The notes under the pieces were generated by a model that saw nothing but the letters and a program-made list of their open reading frames with translations, searched no databases and was not told the DNA's origin. A program made the position numbers and the translations under genes. Of a stretch of 64,000 bases of DNA, positions 16,371 to 27,895 are shown in pieces (the stretch's first letter is position 1; the number at the start of each line of letters is the position of its first letter). Where the stretch lies: NCBI RefSeq assembly GCF_020181035.1, contig NZ_JAIQYY010000006.1, positions 296,245 through 360,244 of the forward strand, given 5' to 3'. This DNA is from Streptomyces sp. CoH27 (GTDB lineage Bacteria; Actinomycetota; Actinomycetes; Streptomycetales; Streptomycetaceae).

Positions 16371-17174
16371 ATGCCACTTCTCCCCGGAGCTGAGCCGTAC
16401 CGCCACGAGGGCGGGGAGGTGGGGGTCCTCCTCTGCCACGGCTTCACCGGCTCGCCACAGTCGCTGCGCCCCTGGGCGGAGCACCACGCGGCCCACGGTC
16501 TGACCGTGTCGCTGCCGCTGCTGCCCGGCCACGGCACCCGCTGGGAGGACATGCAGGTCACCGGCTGGCAGGACTGGTACGCGGAGGTGGACCGCGAGCT
16601 GCGGCTGCTCTCCGAGCGCTGCTCCCGGGTGTTCGTCGCGGGCCTGTCGATGGGCGGTGCGCTGGCCCTTCGGCTCGCGGCCCGGCACGGCACGCGGGTC
16701 ACGGGCGCGGTGGTCGTCAACCCGGCGAACAAGGTGCACGGCCTGTCGGCGTACGCCCTTCCGGTGGCCCGGCATCTCGTGCGGACGACGCGGGGCATCG
16801 CCAGCGACATCGCCAAGGAGGGCGCGGCGGAGCTGGGTTACGACCGGGTGCCGCTGCACGCGGCGCACTCGCTGCGGGTGTTCCTGCGCCGGCTGGACGG
16901 CGAGCTGCCCCAGGTCACCCAGCCGTTGCTGCTGCTGCGCAGCGCCCAGGACCATGTCGTCCCGGCGGCCGACTCCGCCCGGGTGCTGAGCCGGGTGTCG
17001 TCCAGGGACGTATCGGAGATCGTGCTGGAACACAGCTACCACGTGGCGACGTTGGACGAGGATGCGGACCGGATCTTCGAGGAGAGCCTCGCCTTCATCG
17101 GCCGGCTCGCACCCGGTGCCGGCAGGGACGGCGCCGGGCAGGACAGTGAGGAAGGGACGGCCTCAGTTGGCTGA
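16371..17174 (+). CDS. Alpha/beta hydrolase (carboxylesterase/monoacylglycerol-lipase type)
   Basis: This is a 267-residue alpha/beta hydrolase. The oxyanion HGFTG motif is at residues 23-27, the nucleophile is Ser93 in GLSMGG, the catalytic Asp is in SAQDHVVPAADS and the His in EHSYHVATLD. The short lid and PLLPGHGT motif fit esterase/lipase members such as Est30 or monoglyceride lipases; the true substrate is unknown. Proximity to plsC suggests a lipid-related role, but that is only context. The next gene starts inside its last codons. Confidence 0.88.
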   Translation: MPLLPGAEPYRHEGGEVGVLLCHGFTGSPQSLRPWAEHHAAHGLTVSLPLLPGHGTRWEDMQVTGWQDWYAEVDRELRLLSERCSRVFVAGLSMGGALALRLAARHGTRVTGAVVVNPANKVHGLSAYALPVARHLVRTTRGIASDIAKEGAAELGYDRVPLHAAHSLRVFLRRLDGELPQVTQPLLLLRSAQDHVVPAADSARVLSRVSSRDVSEIVLEHSYHVATLDEDADRIFEESLAFIGRLAPGAGRDGAGQDSEEGTASVG

Positions 17175-17763
17175 GCACGACTCGGACCGCGAGGGTCGCG
17201 AGCCGGACGAGCAGGGGGTGCCCTTCGACGAGGACGCCGCCTGGCGGGCCATCGTCGCGGGGTACGGCGAAGAGCCGCCGGACCCGCCGGGCGCGAAGCC
17301 CTTCAAACCGGTGCAGGACCTCGCGCTGCCGGCGACGGACGCCGGGCCGGACATCGCCAAGGACACGGCGAAGGACGGTACGGCCGAGCGGGACGAGTCG
17401 GCGGGGGCGCCGCCCGTGCGCCCGCTGGGCAGTTCGGTCTCCTTCGCGCCCGGCATCGGCCCGCGCGACTACACGGCGCCCGAGCCCTCGGAGGACGACT
17501 TCGACGAGGACGACGAGGGCCACTTCGTCCCGCCGGAGCCGCCCCCGCTGCCGACCGCGGACACCACCGCCAAGTTCGCCTGGCTGGGCGTCGTCGGCGG
17601 CCCGATCCTGCTCCTGCTGGCCGTGCTGCTCGGCTGGGACATGACGTGGTGGCTGACCACCCTGGGCATCGGCGGCTTCCTCGGCGGTTTCGCCACGCTG
17701 GTGATGCGGATGCGCACGGACGACGACGAGCACGACGACCCGGGGCGCGGAGCCGTCGTCTAG
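17167..17763 (+). CDS. Acidic two-helix membrane protein of unknown function
   Basis: I do not recognise a characterised family. The 198-residue product has a long, very acidic, disordered-looking N-terminal region (many Asp/Glu/Pro). Two closely spaced transmembrane helices follow (about residues 138-158 and 161-181, with GPILLLLAVLLGWDMTWW between), then a short acidic tail. The TTG start at 17167 follows GGAAGGGACGG and overlaps the hydrolase stop by 8 bases, implying a two-gene operon. Confidence 0.75.
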   Translation: MAEHDSDREGREPDEQGVPFDEDAAWRAIVAGYGEEPPDPPGAKPFKPVQDLALPATDAGPDIAKDTAKDGTAERDESAGAPPVRPLGSSVSFAPGIGPRDYTAPEPSEDDFDEDDEGHFVPPEPPPLPTADTTAKFAWLGVVGGPILLLLAVLLGWDMTWWLTTLGIGGFLGGFATLVMRMRTDDDEHDDPGRGAVV

Positions 17764-17770
17764 CGAGGCT

Positions 17771-18523
17771 TCAGCCGACCGGGATCCTGAGGGCGGCCAG
17801 GACCGGGAGATGGTCCGTGGCCGCGATCAGGTCGGCGCGAGTGACGCCCGGCTGGTCCAGGGGCACGCCGCAGCCGAGCACTTCGATGCCCTTCGTGGCG
17901 AGGACGGCGTCGATACGACGGTGCGGCTCGCTGTACCGCCAAGTCTCCTCGCCGCCCCAGGGGGCCACGGCCCGGCAGTCCTGGAGGGTGCCGGAGAGCA
18001 GGCGGAACGTGCGGCCGTCCGGGCCCTCGTTCAGATCACCGCCCGCGATGGCGTGCTCGACGCCGAGTCCGGCGACGCGGTCGAGGAGCATGCCGCCCTG
18101 CTCGTACCGCTCGTCCTTGTCCAGGCTCAGATGGCAGCTGATCACTCCCAGGCGGGCTCTGCCGATGCGGACCACCGCCGTGGCGAAGCCGCGCCGGTGC
18201 CGGCCGGGGGTGAGCGGGAGGAGGACGTCTTCCGTGCGCTCGACGGTGGCCCGGAGCGAGCAGAGGATCGCCGGGCCGGCGGCGGTGGCTCCGCCGGTGA
18301 GGATGACCTGGCCGGATGCAGCGGCCAGGCGGGCGAGCTTTTTGCGCCAGCGGAAGAAGCGGGGAGCTTCCTGGACGAGGACCAGGTCGGGGGCGCAGGC
18401 GGTGATGATCCTGGCCAGGGCGTCGGTGTCGTCGCGCATCGAGCGGATGTTGTAGCTCAGGACGCGGATGACGGCGGAACCGTCGGATTCCGTACGGGAG
18501 TTGGGAAGCAGCGGGGTCGCCAT
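17771..18523 (-). CDS. Endonuclease/exonuclease/phosphatase (EEP) family protein
   Basis: This 250-residue protein has the metal-dependent EEP fold: RVLSYNIRSM near the N-terminus, the catalytic Glu in LVLVQEAPRF, GVISCHLSLD, the GGDLNE motif, and the terminal ATDHLPVLA. Members hydrolyse phosphodiesters in nucleic acids, inositol phosphates or sphingomyelin. Nothing in the sequence identifies the substrate here, and no signal peptide is visible. It ends 8 bases from the convergent membrane-protein gene. Confidence 0.85.
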   Translation of the reverse strand: MATPLLPNSRTESDGSAVIRVLSYNIRSMRDDTDALARIITACAPDLVLVQEAPRFFRWRKKLARLAAASGQVILTGGATAAGPAILCSLRATVERTEDVLLPLTPGRHRRGFATAVVRIGRARLGVISCHLSLDKDERYEQGGMLLDRVAGLGVEHAIAGGDLNEGPDGRTFRLLSGTLQDCRAVAPWGGEETWRYSEPHRRIDAVLATKGIEVLGCGVPLDQPGVTRADLIAATDHLPVLAALRIPVG

Positions 18524-18567
18524 GCCGTCAATTTACGCCGCGGGGGAGTTGGGGCGCCTCACAGCCC

Positions 18568-18657
18568 GGGGCGCGGGGTTTCGTGTGCGACTGCCGCGTC
18601 GTCGTGGCTTGTCGCGCCCACGCGGCGGAGCCGCATGTTCATACGGCCCCGCGCCCC
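18568..18657. repeat. REP/MITE-like palindromic element, copy 1
   Basis: The 90-base element is bounded by 11-bp inverted ends (GGGGCGCGGGG at 18568-18578 and CCCCGCGCCCC at 18647-18657). It contains the core GTGGCTTGTCGCGCCCACGC and a GCGGCGGAGCCGC hairpin, then TTTT at 18658-18661. A second copy of the core lies at about 50220-50272. I remember this core as common in intergenic regions of Streptomyces genomes. Confidence 0.75.
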
Positions 18658-18673
18658 TTTTCAGCACCGCTTC

Positions 18674-19627
18674 TTACATGATCGGATCGGGCTCCCGCGC
18701 CAGGTCCGCCGCGCCCACCAGGCCCGCCTTGTTGCCCAGCTGGGCCGCGATCACGTCGGCCACCGGGCGCCAGTTGCCGCCGACCAGCCAGCGCTTGTAG
18801 GACTTGCGGATCGGGTCGAGGACCAGTTCGCCCTCGTCGGAGAGGCCGCCGCCGACGATGAAGGCGGACGGGTCGAAGAGGGAGGCCAGGTCGGCGAGGC
18901 CCGCGCCGGCCCAGCGGGCCAGCTCGCGGTAGGAGTCGACGGCGACCGGGTCGCCCTGGCGGGCGGCCATGGAGATGTGCTTGCCCTCGATGCCGTCGGG
19001 GGTGCCGTCGCCGAGCGAGAGCAGCAGCTCCGCGTTCTCGGGGGTGGCGTTGGCGCGCTGCTTGGCGTAGCGCACCAGGGCGCGGCCGGAGGCGTACTGC
19101 TCCCAGCAGCCCTGCGAGCCGCAGCCGCACAGCAGGCCGTCCGGGACCATCCGGATGTGGCCGAACTCGGCGGCCACGCCGAAGTGGCCGCGGCGCAGCT
19201 TGTTGCCGATGATGATGCCGCCGCCGAGGCCGGTGCCGAGCGTGATGCAGATGACGTTGCGGTGGCCCTTGCCGGCGCCGAACTTGTACTCGCCCCAGGC
19301 GGCGGCGTTGGCGTCGTTCTCGACCACGACCGGGAGGCCCACGCGAGCCTCGACCTTCTCCTTCAGCGGTTCCTGGCGCCAGTCGATGTTCGGCGCGAAG
19401 TACACCGTCGAGCGCTGCCGGTTCACGTAACCGGCCGCGCCGATGCCCACGCCGACGATCTCGTGCCCGGCGCGCGCGCCCTCCACGGCCGAGGCGATGG
19501 CGTCCACGATCGCCTCGGGCGTGCCCGGGGTCGGCACCTTGTGGGTCGAGAGGATGTTGCCTTCCTCGTCGACCACGCCGGCCGCGATCTTGGTGCCGCC
19601 GATGTCGACGCCGATGGTGAGTCCCAT
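18674..19627 (-). CDS. glkA: ROK-family glucokinase GlkA
   Basis: This is a 317-residue glucokinase that phosphorylates glucose with ATP. The ROK hallmarks are the N-terminal GVDIGGTKIAAGVVD, VVVENDANAAAWGEYKFG with the catalytic Asp, ITLGTGLGGGIIIG, the EFGHIRM loop, and the zinc-binding CGCGSQGCWE motif. In S. coelicolor this gene is required for glucose repression as well as sugar phosphorylation. The ATG at 19627 is the first of the frame. It lies downstream of three same-strand genes with separate ribosome-binding sites. Confidence 0.96.
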   Translation of the reverse strand: MGLTIGVDIGGTKIAAGVVDEEGNILSTHKVPTPGTPEAIVDAIASAVEGARAGHEIVGVGIGAAGYVNRQRSTVYFAPNIDWRQEPLKEKVEARVGLPVVVENDANAAAWGEYKFGAGKGHRNVICITLGTGLGGGIIIGNKLRRGHFGVAAEFGHIRMVPDGLLCGCGSQGCWEQYASGRALVRYAKQRANATPENAELLLSLGDGTPDGIEGKHISMAARQGDPVAVDSYRELARWAGAGLADLASLFDPSAFIVGGGLSDEGELVLDPIRKSYKRWLVGGNWRPVADVIAAQLGNKAGLVGAADLAREPDPIM

Positions 19628-19694
19628 GAATCCCTCAGTTTCGGTCGAGCCCCGCTACGGCCAACCGTACCCGAGGCCCTGCCGGGAAAGCGCT

Positions 19695-20195
19695 TCAGTC
19701 CAGGTCGATCCGCTCCCCGGGACCCGTGCCCTCGCCCCCGTCGCGCCGGCCGTCGCGGTCCTCGCGCGCCTCACGGGTCAGGTCCTCGGCCGTGCGGGCG
19801 GTCCAGCGCTGTTCCTGGGCCTGGACGGCGGAGCGGTAGGCGGCCAGCAGCTCGCCGCCGGCCGCGGCGAGGTGGTCGAAGACGTCCGGGTTGCGCTCTA
19901 TGACGGGCTCGACGGCGGCCTTGGCCTGCTGGACGACCTGCCGTACCACCTGCTGGGCGGTGGGTCCGGCGAGGCCGCCGAGCAGGGGTGACTGGAGGCC
20001 GGACAGCTTGTCGGCGACCGTGTCCACGAACTTCTTCAGTTCCTCGGCGGCCGAGCCCGGCCGCGGGCCGTACTCGGCGCGGCGGCGGGCCTTCTCGGCG
20101 GCGAGGTCCTCGGCGCAGGCCGTGGCCCAGGCGTCGGCGTCGGTCGCCCTCGCCGGCTCCTCGTACGGATCGCTTACGGGGCGCTCTTCGCTCAT
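19695..20195 (-). CDS. DUF5304-like conserved protein
   Basis: This 166-residue soluble protein is rich in Ala, Glu and Arg and is predicted mostly helical. A central amphipathic stretch (ELKKFVDTVADKLSGLQ, then VRQVVQQAKAAVEPVIERN) is followed by a charged C-terminus. I recognise it only as the family annotated DUF5304 in Streptomyces; the function is unknown. The ATG at 20195 follows CAGGAG. It lies between the ArsA-like ATPase and glkA on the same strand and may be in their operon. Confidence 0.7.
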   Translation of the reverse strand: MSEERPVSDPYEEPARATDADAWATACAEDLAAEKARRRAEYGPRPGSAAEELKKFVDTVADKLSGLQSPLLGGLAGPTAQQVVRQVVQQAKAAVEPVIERNPDVFDHLAAAGGELLAAYRSAVQAQEQRWTARTAEDLTREAREDRDGRRDGGEGTGPGERIDLD

Positions 20196-20251
20196 GGCGG
20201 ACTCCTGACTACGGTTCGCCCGTACGACGTTACCCGAACGGGCGTGCCCGT

Positions 20252-21427
20252 TCACCGTCCGGCGACGGGCCACAGGCCGGGGTCCGGGGCGAACCGGATG
20301 CGCAGTTCGCCCTCGCGCAGACCGGCCCCGGCGACGGTGCAGCGGCGCAGCGCGGAGGGCAGCGGGACGATGCGGCGGAACGGGCCCACGGTGATCACGA
20401 GTTCGTCGCCGCGCCGGATGAGGTCCAGCTCGTCCCGTATCGCGCCGGGCAGCGGGATGTGCCAGACCAGCACGCCGTCCTCGGCGATCCGGTCGCCGAC
20501 GGGCCACCCGACCGGGGCGGGCGCCGGGTTGACGGGCGGTACGGCGAGGGCGGCGAGGTCGTCCTCGCCTCGGGGGTCGCGGCCCAGGTGGGGGACGGGG
20601 TGGACGTCGTACGGCAGCTCCTGCCAGTCGGCGAGGGTCTTGCGCTGCTGGGCGAGCAGTCCCGCGAGCCAGCTGTCGGGAGCGGTCTCGGGCAGGGTGC
20701 GGTGGGCGATCAGGGCCTCGACGGGCAGGCCGCGCAGGGCGAGGCCGAGGCCGGCGGTGCGGACGGCGTCGGCGCCGGCCGGACCGGGCTCGGCGACCAG
20801 GCGTACGGCGGTCGCGCGGTCGGTGAGGACGGCCTCGACGGCGGCCAGCTCGACGTCCCAGCGGGCCGCCGTCTCGTACAGCCAGTCGGCGGGCATGGGC
20901 ACCCCGGCGAGCCGGCCGAGGACCGGCCGCAGGGCGCGGGCCGCCTGCCGCTCGGGCGGGAGCAGGCGGCGCAGGTAGCGGCGCAGCTCCTCGGGCAGAC
21001 CGAGCAGGGCGAGGGCCTGCGGGAGGGGCGGGAGGTCGACGACGAGGAGGTCGTAGCGCTCGCAGAGGGCGGCGTCCCGCAGGGCGCGCAGGAAGGACAG
21101 CTCCTCGGCGCCGGGCAGCGGGGTGACCTCCTCGGCGTCCAGCCGGGACGCGCCGAGCAGGTCGAGGACGTTGGCGGCGCGGGTCTGGAAGGCGGCGAGA
21201 TCGTCACGGAAGCGGTCGGCCGCGTCGGGCCGCCAGACGGTGAGCTGCGGCGCCGCCTCGTGCGGGGCCGGTCCTGTCGGGGAGCCCAGGGCCGCGCCGG
21301 GGGTGTCGGTGCGGTCGGCGCTGAGCAGCAGCGTGCGGGTGCCCGCACGCGCCGCGCGCTGTGCGGTCGCGGCCGCGATGGTGGTACGACCGCTGCCGCC
21401 GGGGCCCATGATCAGGATGGTGCGCAT
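20252..21427 (-). CDS. ArsA-like ATPase with altered Walker A motif
   Basis: This 391-residue protein resembles the ArsA/Get3 ATPase family. It has an N-terminal P-loop (MGPGGSGRTTIA), TLLLSADRTD, a Walker B-like LLVVDLPPLPQ, and a C-terminal beta-rich domain with LVWHIPLPG and DELVITVGPFRRIVPLP. The P-loop has Arg14 where the catalytic Lys is expected, and the second deviant Lys position is also not Lys, so ATP hydrolysis may be impaired. In mycobacteria an ArsA-like gene (Rv2184c) lies next to an SRPBCC gene as here. Role unknown. Confidence 0.78.
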   Translation of the reverse strand: MRTILIMGPGGSGRTTIAAATAQRAARAGTRTLLLSADRTDTPGAALGSPTGPAPHEAAPQLTVWRPDAADRFRDDLAAFQTRAANVLDLLGASRLDAEEVTPLPGAEELSFLRALRDAALCERYDLLVVDLPPLPQALALLGLPEELRRYLRRLLPPERQAARALRPVLGRLAGVPMPADWLYETAARWDVELAAVEAVLTDRATAVRLVAEPGPAGADAVRTAGLGLALRGLPVEALIAHRTLPETAPDSWLAGLLAQQRKTLADWQELPYDVHPVPHLGRDPRGEDDLAALAVPPVNPAPAPVGWPVGDRIAEDGVLVWHIPLPGAIRDELDLIRRGDELVITVGPFRRIVPLPSALRRCTVAGAGLREGELRIRFAPDPGLWPVAGR

Positions 21428-21470
21428 GAGGGTGAACGGTACCGTCGTGCGCGGGGGGTGTACGGGGCGA

Positions 21471-21950
21471 CTACTTCTCCCCCGACGCCTCCCCTGACGT
21501 CTCCCCCGACGCCTCTCCCGACTCCACCCTCTTCTTCAGACCGGCCAGCGCCCGGTCGATGATGACCTTCTCCGCCTTGCGCTTGATCATGCCGAGCATG
21601 GGGATCTTGACGTCGACGGTGAGCCGGTAGGTGACCTCGGTGGCGCCCTGACCGGCCGGCTTCAGCACGTAGGAGCCGTCCAGGGAGCGGAGCATCTGGG
21701 ACTTCACCAGGCTCCAGGAGACCTCGCCACCGCCGGTCCAGGTGTAGGCGAGGGTCTGGTCGTCCTTGATGGCGCCGGCGTCCATGACGAGGCGGACCTG
21801 CTCGGCGCGGCCCTGGTCGTCGGTCTTGAGGACCTCCGCCTCCTTCACCTCACCGGTCCAGTCCGGGTAGCGGGCGAAGTCGGCGATCACCGCCATGACG
21901 TCGGCCGGGGCCGCCTCGATCGTGATGGTCGAGCTGGTGTGTTCCGCCAT
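21471..21950 (-). CDS. SRPBCC (START/Coq10-like) lipid-binding family protein
   Basis: This 159-residue protein is of the polyketide-cyclase/START-like SRPBCC superfamily. It begins TITIEAAPADVMAVIADFARYP, followed by the WTGEVKEAEV strand, and ends with a long C-terminal helix (KAEKVIIDRALAGLKKRV). These proteins form a hydrophobic cavity; the ligand is unknown. The tail ESGEASGETSGEASGEK is encoded by a near-perfect short tandem repeat. The ATG at 21950 follows GGAGGAG. It lies directly upstream of the ArsA-like gene, as in mycobacteria. Confidence 0.83.
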   Translation of the reverse strand: MAEHTSSTITIEAAPADVMAVIADFARYPDWTGEVKEAEVLKTDDQGRAEQVRLVMDAGAIKDDQTLAYTWTGGGEVSWSLVKSQMLRSLDGSYVLKPAGQGATEVTYRLTVDVKIPMLGMIKRKAEKVIIDRALAGLKKRVESGEASGETSGEASGEK

Positions 21951-22082
21951 CGCCGTGGCTCCTCCAGATGCGGGCCGTACTGAGGTAGTCGTGCGCACGT
22001 GTGTGCAGCGTGAAGGCTACCGCGCCACCGGTCCGCGGCCTTCACCCCGTCCCGCGCCCCCGGACACCGGTCGTCGCCCCCG

Positions 22083-22910
22083 TCACCATTCGAGCGCCCA
22101 GGGCTTGCCCGTCCCGGCGAAGTGGCCCACGTTCACGCATTCCGTGGAGCCGATCCGCATCCGGCGGGCGAGCGGCTGATGGACATGCCCGAAGAGCGCG
22201 TAGCGGGGTTTCGTGCGGCGGATGGCGGCCAGCAGGGCGCGGCTGCCGCGTTCGAAGCGGCGCGCGACGGTGTCGTAGACCAGTTCGGGGACCTCCGGCG
22301 GGATGTGCGTGCACAGCACGTCGACCTCGCCGACCGCCTCGATCTTCGCCGCGTACTCCTCGTCGTCGATCTCGTACGGCGTCCGCATGGGTGTCTTCAG
22401 GCCACCTCCGACGAAGCCGAAGACACGGCCGCCGATCTCCGCCCGCTGGCCGTCGAGGACCGTGGTGCCGGGGCGGGCGTACTCGCTCCACAGCGGCGGC
22501 ATGTCGACATTGCCGTACGTGGCGTACGTCGGGGTGGGGAACGCGGCGAACATCTCGGCGTACTGCTTGCGCACGGCCTTCTCGATGGCGGCGGCCCGGT
22601 CGGTGCCGATGCCGCCCCACAGCCGGGCGCCGAACTCCCGGGCCTCCTCGAAGCGGCGGGCGGTGCGCAGCTCGACGATGCGGTCTGCGTTCTCCTTGCC
22701 GAACAGGTCGGGGAAGATGCCGCGCGAGTGGTCGGCGTAGTCGAGGAAGAGGACGAGGTCGCCCAGGCAGATCAGGGCGTCGGCACCCTCGCCGGCCCGG
22801 GCCAGGTCCCGGGCGTTGCCGTGCACGTCGCTGACCACGTGGACGCGGGTCCTGCGACCCGGGGCGGCTCGGTCTGCGGCGGGCGGTTCTGCGGGCGGTG
22901 TGGATGCCAT
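22083..22910 (-). CDS. Metallophosphoesterase (calcineurin-like)
   Basis: This 275-residue hydrolase has the di-metal phosphoesterase motifs in order: HVVSDVHGNARDL, CLGDLVLFLDYADHS, YGNVD (the GNHD equivalent with Val-Asp), VLCTHIPPE, and LFGHVHQPLARR near the C-terminus. Asp replaces His in the GNH(E/D) block, a variant seen in some family members. Substrate is unknown. I use the ATG at 22910; a TTG three codons upstream is also in frame. It is divergent from the acyl-CoA synthetase gene. Confidence 0.85.
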   Translation of the reverse strand: MASTPPAEPPAADRAAPGRRTRVHVVSDVHGNARDLARAGEGADALICLGDLVLFLDYADHSRGIFPDLFGKENADRIVELRTARRFEEAREFGARLWGGIGTDRAAAIEKAVRKQYAEMFAAFPTPTYATYGNVDMPPLWSEYARPGTTVLDGQRAEIGGRVFGFVGGGLKTPMRTPYEIDDEEYAAKIEAVGEVDVLCTHIPPEVPELVYDTVARRFERGSRALLAAIRRTKPRYALFGHVHQPLARRMRIGSTECVNVGHFAGTGKPWALEW

Positions 22911-23207
22911 GGCGATCAAGCGTAGGCGTGTGTGATGTGCGTGAACAGTGCCGGTCCGGCCTGGGGTTACTCGCCGGTCGGTTCAGCCGTGGACTACTGT
23001 GCGCAAAAGGAACGCCAACGTGTGTGACGCAGCGAACATCTGGCTCGGACCCCCTGTCGGGAACGCCATACCGGCGGGTAACGTCCGGGCAGTCCAGTCG
23101 TGCTCCGGATTTCAGCCACCGAAAACCCGAGCATCAGCCCGAGCCTTGGACCACACCGTCGCATCACACAGTGTCGTGGCGCCGGCGCCCTATGAGGAGC
23201 AGCAGTC
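22911..23207. other. Divergent intergenic region, no gene seen
   Basis: The stretch separates the metallophosphoesterase and acyl-CoA synthetase genes and must hold promoters for both. I see no tRNA, riboswitch or convincing hairpin. Short frames through it lack codon-position GC bias. Confidence 0.5.
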
Positions 23208-25004
23208 TTGCGCGAGTTCAGCCTTCCGGCTTTGTACGAGGTCCCTGCGGACGGCAATCTGACCGATATCGTCCGCAGAAACGCCGCGCAGCATCCCGAC
23301 GTCGCCGTCATGGCCCGCAAGACCGGCGGTGCCTGGCAGGACGTGACGGCCCGGCAGTTCCTGGCCGAGGTGCACACCGCCGCCAAGGGCCTCATCGCCG
23401 CCGGGGTGCAGCCGGGCGACCGGGTGGGCCTGATGTCCCGCACCCGGTACGAGTGGACGCTGCTGGACTTCGCGATCTGGAGCGCGGGCGCGGTCACCGT
23501 GCCGGTGTACGAGACCAGCTCGCCGGAGCAGGTGGGGTGGATCCTGTCCGACTCGGGCGCGACCGCGTGCATCGTGGAGCAGGCGGGTCACGCGGCGGCC
23601 GTGGAGTCGGTGCGCGAGTCGCTGCCCGCCCTCAAGCACGTCTGGCAGATCGACGCCGGCGGCGTGGAGGAGCTGGGCCGGCTCGGGCAGGACGTCTCCG
23701 ACCAGACGGTGGAGGAGCGCAGCTCGCTCGCCCGCGCCGACGACCCGGCGACCATCGTCTACACGAGCGGTACGACGGGCCGGCCCAAGGGCTGTGTGCT
23801 CACCCACCGCAGCTTCTTCGCCGAGTGCGGGAACGCGGTGGAGCGGCTGCGTCCGCTGTTCCGCACCGGTGAGTGCTCGGTGCTGCTCTTCCTTCCGCTC
23901 GCGCATGTCTTCGGGCGGCTGGTGCAGATCGCGCCGATGATGGCGCCGATCAAGCTCGGCTGTGTCCCGGACATCAAGAACCTCACCGACGAACTGGCCG
24001 CGTTCCGGCCGACGCTGATCCTCGGCGTGCCGCGGGTCTTCGAGAAGGTGTACAACTCCGCGCGGGCCAAGGCCCAGGCGGACGGCAAGGGCGCGATCTT
24101 CGACAAGGCGGCGGACACCGCGATCGCCTACAGCAAGGCGCTGGACAGCGCCTCCGGCCCGTCCTTCGGCCTGAAGGTCAAGCACAAGGTCTTCGACAAG
24201 CTGGTCTACAGCAAGCTGCGCGCGGTGCTCGGCGGCCGGGGCGAGTACGCCATCTCCGGCGGCGCCCCGCTCGGCGAGCGGCTCGGCCACTTCTTCCGGG
24301 GCATCGGCTTCACGGTGCTGGAGGGCTACGGCCTGACCGAGTCCTGTGCCGCGACCACGTTCAACCCGTGGGACCGGCAGAAGATCGGCACGGTCGGCCA
24401 GCCGCTGCCGGGCTCGGTGGTGCGGATAGCGGACGACGGCGAGGTGCTGCTGCACGGCGAGCACCTGTTCAAGGAGTACTGGAACAACCCGGGCGCGACC
24501 GCCGAGGCGCTGGCCGACGGCTGGTTCCACACCGGTGACATCGGCACCCTGGACGAGGACGGCTACCTCAGGATCACCGGCCGCAAGAAGGAGATCATCG
24601 TCACGGCGGGCGGCAAGAACGTCGCCCCCGCGGTGATCGAGGACCGGATCCGGGCGCACGCGCTGGTCGCGGAGTGCATGGTGGTGGGCGACGGGCGGCC
24701 GTTCGTGGGCGCGCTGGTCACCATCGACGAGGAGTTCCTGGGCCGTTGGGCCGAGGAGCACAGCAAGCCGGCGGGCTCCACCGCGGCGTCGCTGAAGGAC
24801 GACCCGGATCTGAACGCGGCGATCCAGGCGGCGGTCGACGACGGCAACGCCGCGGTGTCGAAGGCGGAATCGGTGCGGAAGTTCCGCATTCTGTCCTCCC
24901 AGTTCACGGAGGAGTCGGGCCACCTCACCCCGTCGCTGAAGCTCAAGCGGAACGTGGTGGCGAAGGACTACGCGAACGAGATCGAGGCCATCTACGCCAA
25001 ATAG
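23208..25004 (+). CDS. Long-chain acyl-CoA synthetase (AMP-binding, FadD15-like)
   Basis: This 598-residue adenylating enzyme activates fatty acids to CoA thioesters. The AMP-binding P-loop is IVYTSGTTGRPKGCVLTH, followed by the ACSL-type linker and gate region. The motifs GYGLTESCAATTFN, GEVLLHGEHLFKEYWNNP, GWFHTGDIG and RKKEIIVTAGGKNVAP with the final catalytic Lys region are present. The TTG start at 23208 follows ATGAGGAGC. The position next to a PimB-like glycosyltransferase gene matches M. tuberculosis fadD15-pimB as I remember it. It converges on the broken cholesterol oxidase. Confidence 0.93.
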   Translation: MREFSLPALYEVPADGNLTDIVRRNAAQHPDVAVMARKTGGAWQDVTARQFLAEVHTAAKGLIAAGVQPGDRVGLMSRTRYEWTLLDFAIWSAGAVTVPVYETSSPEQVGWILSDSGATACIVEQAGHAAAVESVRESLPALKHVWQIDAGGVEELGRLGQDVSDQTVEERSSLARADDPATIVYTSGTTGRPKGCVLTHRSFFAECGNAVERLRPLFRTGECSVLLFLPLAHVFGRLVQIAPMMAPIKLGCVPDIKNLTDELAAFRPTLILGVPRVFEKVYNSARAKAQADGKGAIFDKAADTAIAYSKALDSASGPSFGLKVKHKVFDKLVYSKLRAVLGGRGEYAISGGAPLGERLGHFFRGIGFTVLEGYGLTESCAATTFNPWDRQKIGTVGQPLPGSVVRIADDGEVLLHGEHLFKEYWNNPGATAEALADGWFHTGDIGTLDEDGYLRITGRKKEIIVTAGGKNVAPAVIEDRIRAHALVAECMVVGDGRPFVGALVTIDEEFLGRWAEEHSKPAGSTAASLKDDPDLNAAIQAAVDDGNAAVSKAESVRKFRILSSQFTEESGHLTPSLKLKRNVVAKDYANEIEAIYAK

Positions 25005-25017
25005 CCCGGCAGTTGTC

Positions 25018-27778
<2,761 letters not shown>

Positions 27779-27895
27779 CACCGCCGACCCTACCGAATCG
27801 GCCGTCCGGAGCCGGGTACGGCCGAATCTGTGGCAGGTACACAGCCAGACACGACATCATGGTGACCGGCCTGAACGCGAACGGCAGGGGATCAC

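Noticed and set aside
21471..21530. CRISPR-like repeat
   Set aside because: The repeats are contiguous 12 to 15-base coding units with no spacers.
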